The notes beneath the pieces were generated by a model. It was not told the DNA's origin, did not search any database, and saw only the letters and a program-made list of their open reading frames with translations. 64,000 nt of DNA. Source: Chaetoderma sp. LZ-2023a (Eukaryota > Mollusca > Caudofoveata > Chaetodermatida > Chaetodermatidae). The DNA lies in assembly GCA_034401795.1 (NCBI GenBank), contig CM067360.1:53369768-53433767 (forward strand), in the 5' to 3' direction. The position numbers and the translations under genes were made by a program. Positions 48,356 through 62,890 of the stretch are shown here, in pieces; the first letter of the stretch is position 1; every line of letters starts with the position of its first letter.

Positions 48356-49386
48356 TTGAAAATTGTCAAAAAGTCACCCCTCTCTTCCCCTCCCATATCT
48401 TCATCGCGCCTATTTGTAATTTCAAGGTAGTCCGAGATGAGTTCACGAAAAATGATGATATAATTACTTTTTCATAATGAAAGTTCCGTAACGAACGTAC
48501 GACAACACTGCTAAGACACACTTATGAATGAACGTGGGTTGCGCTGCCCGTTTTCGTAATAACTGCAACGGTTTGCTAACTATTGCGAACGCGGTACGAA
48601 AACTGATAACGCAAGCCACCTTCACTTATACGCGGTGCGGGTTACCATGCAGTATTGTTGGCCAGTTTACAGCTGATTCGCCTATTTTAGTCTAGCCTAT
48701 CATTTAATTTAGTCGTTAATAGTATTTACTGATCCTGCATCCATCTAATAACAATAGCTAATTGACACCAGTTGAAACCGAAAGCGAAACAAAAAATGTG
48801 GCACGTGATAAGAGGGATTTCCCTTCATGAATATTTATGAGATGCCCACTGATTACAATATAAACTAGATCGATAAGATCAGTAATTTCTGTAAAAATGC
48901 GCTATTTGACGATCGCGGTAACGGTGAAATTACATCGTTTTATTGGCGGCATTGTGCAAATATGAACTTTTCCTGACACAATGCGATGATGTTTATAGGC
49001 TAGAGACTGATTTGCAATAATGAAATACTGTGATATAGCAGCTTTAAACGAGAATCTTGATTGGTCAATTTTTACGGCCATCTTGGATTTGCCAAAAATC
49101 ACCCATCATGTCTTTTAAAACGCAAATGGTTTAAATGGCAATGGTCCAGGTGAGCGCCACAGGCCCTTGGGCCTCTTGTTATGTTACTATGTTTAAGTTG
49201 ACAGAAGTGTTCCATATGGTGGGGATATAGATCAATGGATGATTGACAGGTACAATAATGCATGAAAGGGGGCATGGCCAAATGTAGGCCACATGACTCA
49301 TCACAGTCAATCAGAGCAGCTGCTTATACAGTCGCTATTGTTCGAGGTTTTCAAATATTGACCTTCAGTAATGCTGATTGAGGGGG
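48356..49386. other. Spacer X, present only in duplication copy 1
   Basis: 49045-49090 contains CTTGATTGGTCAATTTTTAC and GGCCATCTTGGATTT, matching the tandem repeat at 40.9-42.2 kb. It ends in GGTCCAGGTGAGCGCCACAG with GCCCTTGGGCCTCTTG (49143-49178), a right-end sequence I have seen with this repeat type in marine invertebrate genomes. It is absent from copy 2 through a deletion. Confidence 0.6.
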
Positions 49387-50229
<843 letters not shown>

Positions 50230-50910
50230 TTCGACTCTATACAAATTCGTCCTATTTATGTAATCAATAAACAATGTATGCGTTCGCTTATAGGCAACAC
50301 CTATTTTCATATTATATTTTCGTTTATTAGTTGAAATGATGATTGACCAAAATTTGCTAAGATGAGGTATTATTAGCGAAGCCATCGTGGACGAAATGAG
50401 TGCATATAGATAACAAGTACGTATGTGTAATGAGGAAAAAATCAACAAAAAATGAGACAGTGAACCAGGCTAAAATATATATACCATGCGACTGAGAAAG
50501 CTCCATTTCTGGTCGAGAGCGAAGTGGGAATCTATAGATAACACGTACGTATGTGTAATGAGGAAAAATCAACAAAAATGAGACAGGGAACCAGGCTAAA
50601 ATAAATATACCATGCAACTGAGAAAGCTTCGTTTCCAGTCGTGAGCGTTATTTTTGTCCCGGCTTCGGCTTATGATATAGCTTTTGTGGTTTCTTCCTGG
50701 GCATTATGGGATATGGCCCTTCATTATGCGAATGTGTTCCCCCTAGTTGTTTAGGCCAACCTACCGCATATTTTCAATATCGAAAATTTGTGTGATATTG
50801 TTATCACAAAATAGCATACATTTACTTCAGAATTTAAAAAGATTACACAATAATATGAAAATAGGCCATTTATTGCTTAAATAAATAGGACGAATTTGTC
50901 TAGGATCGAA
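50230..50910 (+). mobile_element. Element C, 680-bp TIR element, copy 1
   Basis: The left end TTCGACTCTATACAAATTCG (50230), continuing TCCTATTTAT, mirrors the right end, where AAATAGGACGAATTTGTC is followed by TAGGATCGAA (ending 50910). Inside, a segment of about 120 bp is tandemly duplicated (from about 50405 and 50530), recognisable by ACGTACGTATGTGTAATGAGG and GAACCAGGCTAAAATA. No transposase frame, so it would be non-autonomous. No clear target duplication was found. Confidence 0.75.
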
Positions 50911-51159
50911 TAAAATAATAAATAATAGCAAACTTAAAATATACCAGGCGTATTTAGCGTATTTTTATGCAATCTAATGGAATATCAAATGATTTTCCAT
51001 GTTGAGTGCCCTATCATTGAAATTGAATTGTGCATAAAAACTACGCAACGTAGATGAGTTTTATTTAAAATTTGTAGGTAGTGCCTCGTGAAATGGTGGA
51101 ACTGCCATTCAATAAGAAGAAGGGCTTCCCCAGTCGCAAAATATGTCACAACTCATAAA

Positions 51160-51745
51160 CAAGTTCAAGTTCAAGTTCAAGATTATTTATTTTGATATAG
51201 AATATACATTTACAGTTTCACAACAGGTAGTCCACCAAAGGCAGAGCCTATGTGGCGGTGGACCCCTACATATAACATATAACAACAATATAGGATATGA
51301 GAATACTGAATACATAAGGTTAACATGTTATAGTCCTATAATACATATAGTTAACTGTCTCGCTGCCAAGCCTCTGCAGTCTACATTTTCCATGGAGCCT
51401 AACTCAGGGTATGCTGAGTACCTCTAAAACTATTTGACCGAACGTTGTCGGGGGCTAAGCCACAAGCAACTTTCAGTCAAATTTTTTCTAAAATACTCAG
51501 CCAATCCAGAGTCATTGCCAATTGGAATTATTGTCCGCTGGCTTCCAGCAGTCCAACAGTTAATAGATGTATGACAATTTACATATTTACATGGAAAGAC
51601 ATGACAGAGGGATGTGTGCTTATCTTGCTTAAGTTAATAATTCTATATTACATATTCTTATTATCATTGACAAAGTATTAGAATTTTTTTTTTTTTTAGG
51701 CTGTGATGGTAGAGGTAGTTGTTTGGTAGTTACCATTATGACAGA

Positions 51746-51791
<46 letters not shown>

Positions 51792-52470
51792 TGTTCTGGT
51801 GACTGGGTGCAAGTATGAGAATAGCATGCCATGATGGTGAGTGTTTTCCAGAGTCTAGTAGGTTTCTATAATCTTCTTTTTGATATTCTGCTTAAAGTAC
51901 TGTAGCTTTATGATGTCTGTGCGTGTGCTTGTGTCTGTATTATTCCATAACTGAATTGCTTTGTATGAGGGTTTTTGTTGTGCTGCTTTTGTTTGGCGGT
52001 GGGTTGAATGGGGGTTATTTCTTGTTCTTGTGTTGTGAGGATGCGATTGTGTATTGAGCATAAAAATGTTAGATAAGGATGAGGGTAAGTTGCCATTGTG
52101 GAAGTCCCTTAAGATTGTGTATAGTTGGAGCCTTCCAATGTCCTCAAGTTTTAAGACCTTTTCTGAGTTAAAGATATCCTGGCCACCTGCTGTTTGTGAA
52201 AATAGTTTAATAGATTGCTTTTGCAGAGATTTTAGTTTTTTTAGTCTAGCTTGAGATGTATTAGTCCAGATAGTATTGCAGTAGGTGATGTGAGGAAGTA
52301 TCATTGTGCTGTACAGGTTTTTAATAATATTAGGTGTTAGATAGGGTTTAGTCTGCGAATGATGCCAATGCTTTTTGCTACCCTGGTAGTAATAATCTAC
52401 ATCTGCTTCTCCCATTTTAAATTTTTGTCCAGATATACTCCTAAAAACTTAGCATATTGCAGTTAAACAA
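51160..52470 (-). mobile_element. LINE 3' fragment with RT thumb domain, copy in duplication 2
   Basis: Same fragment as at 42516-43960, with the CTTGAA tail at 51160-51182 and ILPHITYCNTIWTNTS on the minus strand (open frame 51855-52415). A one-base loss near 52348 breaks the frame upstream of KPYLTPNIIKN relative to copy 1. Confidence 0.82.
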
Positions 52471-52898
52471 ATTTTGGTGAGGGCGACGAGTTTGTTAAGT
52501 TTACGCTACATATTTTTCTTCGCCTCCTCGCGTGTTTTAGCGTGTTTCATGTATCAAGTTCTTGGTGGCACTTGATATTGAATCATATGAAGATATTTGT
52601 GCGCTAGAAATCAATAAGAACATTCAACAATATTTCCGCGAATCCCGTCGAGGACCGTTCGCCCCAGTGCCAATTCGCCACAATTAGGCCGTTGTTATTA
52701 TGATACAATTGTAATACACTGGCGGCTTATTTTAAATTCCAGGTGATTTCAGCGATTTTGCGTGATATTGTACACACCTACGCATGTTCCGTAGCCCTAT
52801 TCTTTGTACTGGGCATTATAAAATGTAGGATAACGGTCGTCTATTCACGTTTTGCGTGTAGGATACGCATACACGAGTCTTACACCTTCAAGTCAGTC

Positions 52899-55800
52899 AT
52901 CTACACAGTCAGTTGGTAGGTCGGTCAGTTTGCTAGTCAGTTGTTCATGCAGCCATCCGATCTGTCACCCATGCAGTCTCGATTGTCAGTCGCTATTGCT
53001 AATACAGTCATCCGATCTGTCATGCATGCAGTCCGTTAGTCTGTCACTCATGCAGTCACCTGATCTGTCATTCATGCAGTCATCTGATCTGTCACTCATG
53101 CAGTCATCCGATCTGTCACTCACACAGTCATCGCTTCACTCACTTATGCAGTCATCTGATCTGTCACTCATGCAGTCACCCGATATGTCACTCATGCAGC
53201 CCATCTGATCTGTTACTCATGCAGTCACCCGATATGTCACTCATGCAGTCGTCACCCATGCAGTTGGTCGGGCGGCAGTCGGGCGGTTTGTCATTTAGTC
53301 GGTCGAGCAGTGGGTTGATCAGTCGGTGGGTGGGTGGTTTGCTCTGTCAGCCTGTCAGTCAGTCCATCACTCATGCAGTCATCCGATCTGTGACTCATGC
53401 AGTCATCCGATCTGCCACTCATGCAGTCATCTGATCTGTCACTCATGCAGTCATCCGATCTGTCACTCATGCAGTCCGTTAGTCTGTCAGTCTCCATTCC
53501 TCATGCAATCATCCAATCTGTCACTCATGCAGTCCGTTAGTCTGTCACTCATGCAGCCATCTGATCTGTCATTCATGCAGTCATCCGATTTGTCACTCAT
53601 GCAGTCATCTGATATCTCATTCATGCAGTCCATCAGACTGTCACACATGCAATCCATCTGATCTGGCACCCATGCAGTCACCCGATCTGTCACCCATGCA
53701 GTTGGTCGAGCGGGCAATCAGTCGGTTTGTCGTTCAGTTGGTCGAGCAGTGACTTGATCAGTTGGTGGGTGGGTGGTTCGGTCTGTCAGCCTGTCAGTCA
53801 GTCCATCACTCTTGCAGTCATCCGATTAGTCACTCACGCAGGCATCTAATCTGTCACTCATGCAGTCATCCAATCTGTTGCTCATGCAGTCATCCGATCT
53901 GTCACTCACGCAGTCATGCGACCTGTCACTCATGCAGTCATCCAATCTGTCGCTCACGCAGTCATCCGATCTGTCATTCGTGTCCATCAGACTGTCACTC
54001 ATGCAGTCCATCCGATCTCTCACTCATGCAGTCACCAGATCTGCCGCTCATACAGTCATCCGATCTGTCAGTCATGCAGTCGGTTGGTTTGTCACTCGGT
54101 CGGTTAGTCAGTGGGTTGGACAATCTGTGGCTGGGTGGTTTGGTCCGTCAGTCTGTCACTCATGCAGCCATCTGATCTATCAGTCATGCATCATCAGTCA
54201 TCAATCAGTATGTCACTCATTCAGTCATCCTACCTGTTACCCATGCAGTCCATCAGTCTGTCACTCATGCAGTCATCCTGTCTGTCACTAATGCAGTCAT
54301 CAGATATGTCACTCATGTAGTCCATCAGGCTGTCACTCATGCAGTCATCAGATATGTCACTCATGTAGTCCATCAGGCTGTCACTCATGCAGTCAGCCTA
54401 TCTGTCACTCATGCAGCCATCCGATATGTCACTCATGCATTCTGTCAGTCTATGACGTATGCAGTCATCCGATCTCTCGCTCTTGCAGTCATCCGATCTG
54501 TCATTCGTGTCCATCAGACTATCACTCATGCAGTCCATCCGATCTCTCACTCATGCAGTCACCAGATCTGCCGCTCCTACAGTCATCCGATCTGTCACTC
54601 ATGCAGTCGGTTGGTTTGTCACTCGGTCGCTCAGTCAGTGGGTTTGTCACTCTGTGGCTGGGTGGTTTGGTCCGTCAGTCTGTCACTCATGCCGTGATCT
54701 GATCTATCAGGCATGTAACATCAGTCATCAATCAGTATGTCACTCATCCAGTCGTCCTAACTGTCAGGCATACTGTCTATCAGTCTGTCACTCATGCAGT
54801 CATCCTATATGTCACTCATGCAGTCATTCGATATATCACTTATGCATACCGTCAGTCTGTCACTTATGCAGTCATCCGATCTGTCACTCATGCAGTCCAT
54901 CCGATCTGTCACTCATGCAGTCGATCACCAATGCCGTTGGTCGGGTGGGCAATCGGGCGGTTTGTCATTTAGTCGGTCGAGCAGTGAGTTGATCGGTCGG
55001 TGGGTGGGTTGTTTGCTCTGTCAGCCTCTCAGCCAGTCCATCACTCATGCAGTCATCCGATCTGTTACTCATGCAGTCAATCAGTCATGTAGTCATCCGA
55101 TCTGACACTCATGTAGTCAGCTGATCTGTCACGCATGCAGTCATCCGATCTGTCGCCCATGCCGTCGAGACTGTCAGCCTCTATTCCTCATGCAGTCATC
55201 CAATATGTCACTCATGCAGTCCGTTAGTCTGTCACTCATTCAGTCATCTGATCTGTCACTCATGCAGTCATCTGATCTGTCACTAATGCAGGTATCCGAT
55301 CTGTCACTAACGCAGTCATCCGATCTGTCACTCATGCAGTCATGCGATCTATCACTCATGCAGTCATCCGATATGTCACTCATGCCGTCATCCGATCTGT
55401 CACTCATGCAGTCATCCGATCTGTCACTCATGCTGTCATCCGATCTGTCACTCACGCAGTCATCCGATCTGTCACTCATGCAGTCGATTGGTTGGTCACT
55501 CGGTCTCTTGGTTAGTGGATTGGTCAGTCGGTGAGTGGGTGGTTTGGTCTGTCATTCTGTCCCTCATGCAGTCATCCGATCTGTCACTCATGCATTTATC
55601 CGATCTGTCACACAGGCAGTCGATCGGGTGTGCGGGCGATTAGTTGGTCGGTCAGTCAGTCAGTTACTGGGTTGATCAGTCGGTAGGTGGGTGGTTTGCT
55701 CTGTCAGTCTGTCCGGCAGTCCATCACTCATGCAGTCATCTGAGCTGCCGCTCTTGCAGCCCGTCCATCCATCAGTTATGGAGTCATCTGATCTGTCACC

Positions 55801-58800
55801 CATGTGGTCAGTCGGTCGGTCGGTTGTTCAGTGGGTTGTAAATCTGTGAGTGGGTGGTTTGGTCTGTCAGCATCTCATGCAGTCCTCCGATCCGTCACTC
55901 ATGCACTACATTAGTCCGTCACTCCTGTAGTCATCCAATTTGTCACTCCTGCAGTCATCCGATCCTGTCATGTAAGCAGTCATCTGATCTGTCACTCAGG
56001 CAGTCCGTCAGTCTGTCACTACTGCAGTCATCAGATATGTCACTCATGTAGTCCATCAGGCTGTCACTCATGCAGTCATCAGATATGTCACTCATGTAGT
56101 CCATCAGGCTGTCACTCATGCAGTCAGCCTATGTGTCACTCATGCAGCCATCCGATATGTCACTCATGCATTCTGTCAGTCTATGACTTATGCAGTCATC
56201 CGATCTGTCGCTCTTGCAGTCATCCGATCTGTCATTCGTGTCCATCAGACTGTCACTCATGCAGTCCATCCGATCTCTCACTCATGCAGTCACCAGATCT
56301 GCCGCTCCTACAGTCATCCGATCTGTCACTCATGCAGTCGGTTGGTTTGTCACTCGGTCGCACAGTCAGTGGGTTGGTCACTCTGTGGCTGGGTGGTTTG
56401 GTCCGTCAGTCTGTCACTCATGCCGCGATCTGATCTATCAGTCATGTAACATCAGTCATCAATCAGTATGTCACTCATCCAGTCGTCCTACCTGTCACGC
56501 ATACAGTCTATCAGTCTGTCACTCATGCAGTCATCCTATATGTCACTCATGCAGTCATTCGATATATCACTTATGCATACCGTCAGTCTGTCACTTATAC
56601 TGTCATCCGATCTGTCGCTCATGTAGTCATCCGATCCGTCACTCATGCAGTCCATCCGATCTGTCACTCATGCAGTCACCCGATCTGTCACTCATGCAGT
56701 CGGTCACCCATGCCGTTGGTCGGGTGGGCAATCGGGCGGTTTGTCATTTACTCGGTCGAGCAGTGAGTTGATCGGTCGGTGGGTGGGTGGTTTGCTCTGT
56801 CAGCCTGTCAGCCAGTCCATCACTCATGCAGTCATCCGATCTGTTACTCATGCAGTCAATCAGTCATGCAGTCATCCGATCTGACACTCATGTAGTCATC
56901 TGATCTGTCACGCATGCAGTCATCCGATCTGTCGCCCATGCCGTCAAGACTGTCAGCCTCTATTCCTCATGCAGTCATCCAATCTGTCACTCATGCAGTC
57001 CGTTAGTCTGTCACTCATGCAGTCATCTGATCCGTCACTCATGCAGTCATCTGATCTGTCACTAATGCAGTCATCAGATATGTCACTCATGTAGTTCATC
57101 AGGCTGTCACTCATGCAGTCATCCAATCTGTCACTAATGCAGTCATCAGATATGTCACTCATGTAGTCCATCAGGCTGTCACTCATGCAGTCATCCTATC
57201 TGTCACTCATGCAGCCATCTGATATGTCACTCATGCATTCTGTCAGTCTATGACTTATGCAGTCATCCGATCTGTCGCTCTTGCAGTCATCCGATCTGTC
57301 ATGCATGCAGTCCGTTAGTCTGTCACTCATGCAGTCACCTGATCTGTCATTCATGCAGTCATCTGATCTGTCACTCATGCAGTCATCCGATCTGTCACTC
57401 ACACAGTCATCGCTTCACTCACTTATGCATCTGTGGCTGGGTGGTTTGGTCCGTCAGTCTGTCACTCATGCAGCCATCTGATCTATCAGTCATGCATCAT
57501 CAGTCATCAATCAGTATGTCACTCATTCAGTCATCCTACCTGTTACCCATGCAGTCCATCAGTCTGTCACTCATGCAGTCATCCTGTCTGTCACTAATGC
57601 AGTCATCAGATATGTCACTCATGTAGTCCATCAGACTGTCACTTATGCAGTCCATCCGATCTCTCACTCATGCAGTCACCAGATCTGTCGCTCACACAGT
57701 CATCCGATCTGCCACTCATGCAGTCGGTTGGTTTGTCACTCGGTCGGTCAGTCAGTGGGTTGGTCACTCTGTGGCTGGGTGGTTTGGTCCGTCAGTCTGT
57801 CACTCATGCCGCGATCTGATCTATCAGTCATGTAACATCAGTCATCAATCAGTATGTCACTCATCCAGTCGTCCTACCTGTCACGCATACAGTCTATCAG
57901 TCTGTCACTTATGCTGTCATCCGATCTGTCGCTCATGCAGTCATCCGATCTGTCACTCATGCAGTCCATCCGATCTGTCACTCATGCAGTCACCCGATCT
58001 GTCACTCATGCAGTCGTTCACCCATGCCGTTGGTCGGGTGGGCAATCGGGCGGTTTGTCATTTAGTCGGTCGAGCAGTGAGTTGATCGGTCGGTGGGTGT
58101 GTGGTTTGCTCTGTCAGCCTGTCAGTCAGTCCATCACTCATGCAGTCATCCGATCTGTTACTCATGCAGTCAATCAGTCATGCAGCCATCCGATCTGACA
58201 CTCATGTAGTCATCTGATCTGTCACGCATGCAGTCGTCCGATCTGTCGCCCATGCCGTCTAGACTGTCAGCCTCTATTCCTCATGCAGTCATCCAATCTG
58301 TCACTCATGCAGTCCGTTAGTCTGTCACTCTTGCAGTCATCTGATCTGTCACTCATGCAGTCATCTGATCTGTCACTAATGCGGGTATCCGATCTGTCAC
58401 TAACGCAGTCATCCGATCTGTCACTCATGCAGTCATGCGATCTATCACTCATGCAGTCATCCGATATGTCACTCATGCCGTCATCCGATCTGTCACTCAT
58501 GCAGTCATCCGATCTGTCACTCATGCTGTCATCCGATCTGTCACTCACGCAGTCATCCGATCTGTCACTCATGCAGTCGATTGGTTGGTCACTCGGTCTC
58601 TTGGTTAGTGGATTGGTCAGTCGGTGAGTGGGTGGTTTGGTCTGTCATTCTGTCCCTCATGCAGTCATCCGATCTGTCACTCATGCAGTTATCCGATCTG
58701 TCACACAGGCAGTCGATCGGGTGTGCGGGCGATTAGTTGGTCGGTCAGTCAGTCAGTTACTGGGTTGATCAGTCGGTGGGTGGGTGGTTTGCTCTGTCAG

Positions 58801-59429
58801 TCTGTCCGGCAGTCCATCACTCATGCAGTCATCTGAGCTGCCGCTCTTGCATCCCGTCCATCCATCAGTTATGGAGTCATCTGATCTGTCACCCATGTGG
58901 TCAGTCGATCGGTCGGTTGCTCAGTGGGTTGTAAATCTGTGAGTGGGTGGTTTGGTCTGTCAGCATCTCATGCAGTCCTCCGATCCGTCACTCATGCACT
59001 ACATTAGTCCGTCACTCCTGTAGTCATCCAATTTGTCACTCCTGCAGTCATCCGATCCCGTCATGTATGCAGTCATCTGATCTGTCACTCAGGCAGTCCG
59101 TCAGTCTGTCACTAATGCAGTCATCAGATATGTCACTCATGTAGTCCATCAGGCTGTCACTCATGCAGTCATCAGATATGTCACTCATGTAGTCCGTCAG
59201 GCTGTCACTCATGCAGTCAGCCTATATGTCACTCATGCAGCCATCCTATCTATTCCTCATGCAGTCATTCGATCTGTCACTAATGCATTTAGTCAGTCAT
59301 CCAGCCGGTCATCATGTCCATCAGTTAGTTATTCAACAGATATGTCACTCATGCAGTCCATCACTCATGCAGTCAGTCGTCTGCTCTGTCACTCATGCAG
59401 TCGGTAGATTGGTCGGTCGGTTGGTCGGC
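52899..59429. repeat. 24-bp satellite array 2 with higher-order repeats
   Basis: Same unit as array 1. Marker blocks recur: the GTGAGTGGGTGGTTTGGTCTG block at about 55530 and 58624 (spacing about 3.09 kb), and the CTGGGTGGTTTGGTCCGTC block at about 54131, 54658, 56388, 57437 and 57776. This shows local amplification of segments of about 1.4-3.1 kb. The array ends abruptly at GGTTGGTCGGCC, directly joined to region B. Confidence 0.95.
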
Positions 59430-60249
<820 letters not shown>

Positions 60250-60931
60250 TTCGACTCTATACAAATTCGTCCTATTTATTTAATCAATAAACAATGTATG
60301 CGTTCGCTTATAGGCAACACCTATTTTCATATTATATTTTCGTTTATTAGTTGAAATGATGATTGACCAAAATTTGCTAAGATGAGGTATTATTAGCGAA
60401 GCCATCGTGAACGAAATGAGTATATATAGATAACAAGTACGTATGTGTAATGAGGGAAAAAATCAACAAAAAATGAGACAGTGAACCAGGCTAAAATATA
60501 TATACCATGCGACTGAGAAAGCTCCATTTCTGGTCGAGAGTGAAGTGGGCATCTATAGATAACACGTACGTATGTGTAATGAGGAAAAATCAACAAAAAT
60601 GAGACAGGGAACCAGGCTAAAATAAATATACCATGCAACTGAGAAAGCTTCGTTTCCAGTCGTGAGCGTTATTTTTGTCCCGTCTTCGGCTTATGATATA
60701 GCTTTTGTGGTTTCTTCCTGGGCATTATGGGATATGGCCCTTCATTATGCGAATGTGTTCCCCCTAGTTGTTTAGGCCAACCTACCGCATATTTTCAATA
60801 TCGAAAATGTGTGTGATATTGTTATCACAAAATAGCATACATTTACTTCAGAATTTAAAAAGATTACACAATAATATGAAAATAGGCCATTTATTGCTTA
60901 AATAAATAGGACGAATTTGTCTAGGGTCGAA
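60250..60931 (+). mobile_element. Element C, 680-bp TIR element, copy 2
   Basis: The same ends as the copy at 50230 (TTCGACTCTATACAAATTCG on the left, the TAGGGTCGAA end on the right) and the same internal 120-bp duplication. Its right end touches a minus-strand open frame (60940-61155). Confidence 0.75.
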
Positions 60932-60939
60932 ATTTGAAG

Positions 60940-61155
60940 CTAATTTTTCATCCTGCTTGGAGGGAATTCTGGTAAATCCAGTCCATGATAATCACAACAA
61001 TGTATATGCCCATTGTCAGTGATATCCTCCAGTAATGCTACTCCTTTACCAGGGCCTACACCATTAAATATTTGCACCAGTCCAATGCCATTATAGAACG
61101 TGTACCAACGTATCATGGTGCTCCTCACTATTTGGGGAAATACAAACATGTTCAT
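60940..61155 (-). CDS. Short ORF (71 aa) of unknown function, paired with 62046-62258
   Basis: The predicted peptide starts MNMFVFPQIVRSTMIRWYTF, has a CCDYHG block near the C terminus and ends PEFPPSRMKN with TAG. The related plus-strand frame at 62046-62258 has FVFAPIARSTVIRRNTFYN, CCEYCG and PECPPRELKN in the same places. Nothing identifies a domain, a signal peptide or a start context. Similarity at the DNA level (about 75 percent by eye) means that both could simply be copies of a non-coding part of a mobile element. Real translation is doubtful. Confidence 0.2.
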   Translation of the reverse strand: MNMFVFPQIVRSTMIRWYTFYNGIGLVQIFNGVGPGKGVALLEDITDNGHIHCCDYHGLDLPEFPPSRMKN

Positions 61156-61309
61156 AGTAACTATGGCGTCATAATGAAATATTGCCCGCTAGAGTTTTAA
61201 AATCGCCTTTATCCAGACATAAGTTACACAAAACGGGAATTAATGCATGTCTGCGAGTAAATATATGAATGTACATTCCATCTGGATGCGAATGGTGTGG
61301 TACTGGCCT

Positions 61310-61705
61310 TAATTCGCCTGCTTCACTCTATTTAATCTTTTTTTATATTCTGAAGTTAATGTACGCTATTTCGTGATAAAAATATCACACAAATTTTCGA
61401 CATTGAAAATGTGTAGTAGATTTCCCTAAAACAACTAGGGGAAACACGCATAATGAAGAACCATATGGCATAGTGCAAATGGGGCCCCATGAAGAAACCA
61501 CAAAAGCTATATCATAAGCCGAAACCGGAACCAAAAAAAAGCTCTGCGACCGGAAACGAATCTTTCTCAGTCGCCTGATATATGTATTTTAGCCTGATTC
61601 CCTGTCTCATTCTCTGTTGATTTTTCTTCATTACACATACGTACATGTTATCTATATACGCTCACTTCGTTGGCGATGGCTTCGTGTTTTGTGCGAAACC
61701 ATCAC
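61310..61705 (-). repeat. Inverted, partial copy of element C
   Basis: Reverse complement of the middle and right part of element C (CTATATCATAAGCCGAA, CTGTCTCATTCTCTGTTGA, CATTACACATACGTACATG). It has only one unit of the internal 120-bp duplication and lacks the TIRs. With 60420-60890 it forms a long inverted repeat with a spacer of about 420 bp. Confidence 0.75.
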
Positions 61706-62029
61706 TCACTGCATTCGCTATGAAGCAGGCCAGGTAAAAGCTATATGTATTCCTATTTATGTATATGCAATTGCAAGCATTAGGTATCGTTCATGGCCTC
61801 ATATTATTTTTCACACCCAGACACACACCCATGGCCGTGGAAAGTCATGGTTGTCAATGTCGTATGCCTTTAGCGCTGATAGAAGTAAATTTAAGGCCTG
61901 GTAAAATGCCATTCGCACCTGGATAGAATGTGCATTCGTGTATTTACCCGCAGACATGCATTAATTTCCCCTTTTTGTTGCGTATGTCTTGATAAACGTG
62001 ATTTGAAAATTCTAGCAGACGATATTTCT
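61706..62029. other. Intergenic, no feature seen
   Basis: No recognisable gene. CACCCAGACACACACCCATG is the only simple-sequence trace. Confidence 0.35.
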
Positions 62030-62045
62030 CTATGACGTCATTGTT

Positions 62046-62258
62046 ATGATGAAGTTGTTTGTATTTGCCCCAATAGCGAGGAGCACTGTGATACGTCGCA
62101 ACACATTTTATAACGTCATTGGACTGGTGCAACCAAATGCCATATATAAAAGATACAACTATATGCTGGCGAGTATCGCTGACAATAGGCCTAAGTATTG
62201 TTGTGAATATTGTGGACCGGATTTTCCAGAATGCCCTCCACGCGAGTTGAAAAATTAA
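62046..62258 (+). CDS. Short ORF (70 aa) of unknown function, inverted partner of 60940-61155
   Basis: It starts MMKLFVFAPIARSTVIRRNT and ends CPPRELKN with TAA. A CxxC-like CCEYCGPDFPEC stretch is near the C terminus. About 40 bp after its stop lies a TTCGACCCCATACAAATTCG end of element C (62295), just as the partner ORF abuts a C end. Function and expression are unknown. Confidence 0.2.
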   Translation: MMKLFVFAPIARSTVIRRNTFYNVIGLVQPNAIYKRYNYMLASIADNRPKYCCEYCGPDFPECPPRELKN

Positions 62259-62294
62259 CTTCAAATGTACTATAGATGGATATACATATTTAGG

Positions 62295-62388
62295 ACATTT
62301 CGACCCCATACAAATTCGTTCTATTTATTTAAACAATAAATGATGTCTGCGTTCGCTTATAGGCAACACCTATCTTTCATATTAGATC
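62295..62388 (+). repeat. Left-end fragment of element C
   Basis: TTCGACCCCATACAAATTCG, TGCGTTCGCTTATAGGCAAC and ACCTATCTTTCATATTA match the left end of the copies at 50230 and 60250. The similarity stops after about 94 bp. Confidence 0.75.
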
Positions 62389-62559
62389 AGTACCAGAAGT
62401 CTTTAAATAATCTTCACCCTATAGCTGCAGAATCTCCAGCTATGGGTTTGTTAAGTATTACGTCACTGCACGTGATTCGCAACTGGAAATGTGTATTTTG
62501 CTTTATTACATCATAAGTGCATGTTTATGACGTCATCATTTGTTGTTAAACAAAAACAG

Positions 62560-62860
62560 TCAAATTAGCTTCAAAATATTCAGCAGAATGCTTTAGCTAT
62601 CAATTTCCTGAAAACTATACATTTAAGTTGTTGAATATTTTGTAACTAATTTGACTGCCTGTGGCAGCAAGAGCGCCCAGTAAAATTAGGTACAAAATAT
62701 GCAACACAATGTTTATTAAATAGTAAAACATACAATTTGGACAATGTCGGACTATTATACATTAAAGACAGACTTTCGAATCATTCATGACGTCATAATT
62801 ATGACGTCAGCATACACGTCACGTAGTTTATTATGACGACATATGCTGGATGGATAAAGT
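62560..62860 (+). repeat. Hairpin/CRE element, copy 10 (orientation A, truncated left) next to another fragment
   Basis: A short leading fragment (GTCAAATTAGCTTCAAAATA, 62561) is followed by a truncated copy: CTATCAATTTCCTGAAAACT, TTGAATATTTTGTAACTAA, AGCAAGAGCGCCCAGTAAA, TTATTAAATAGTAAAACA, CATGACGTCATAATTATGAC and an end near 62845. Confidence 0.7.
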
Positions 62861-62890
62861 GGAACAGTCCATTGCTCAAAGTGTAGCATA

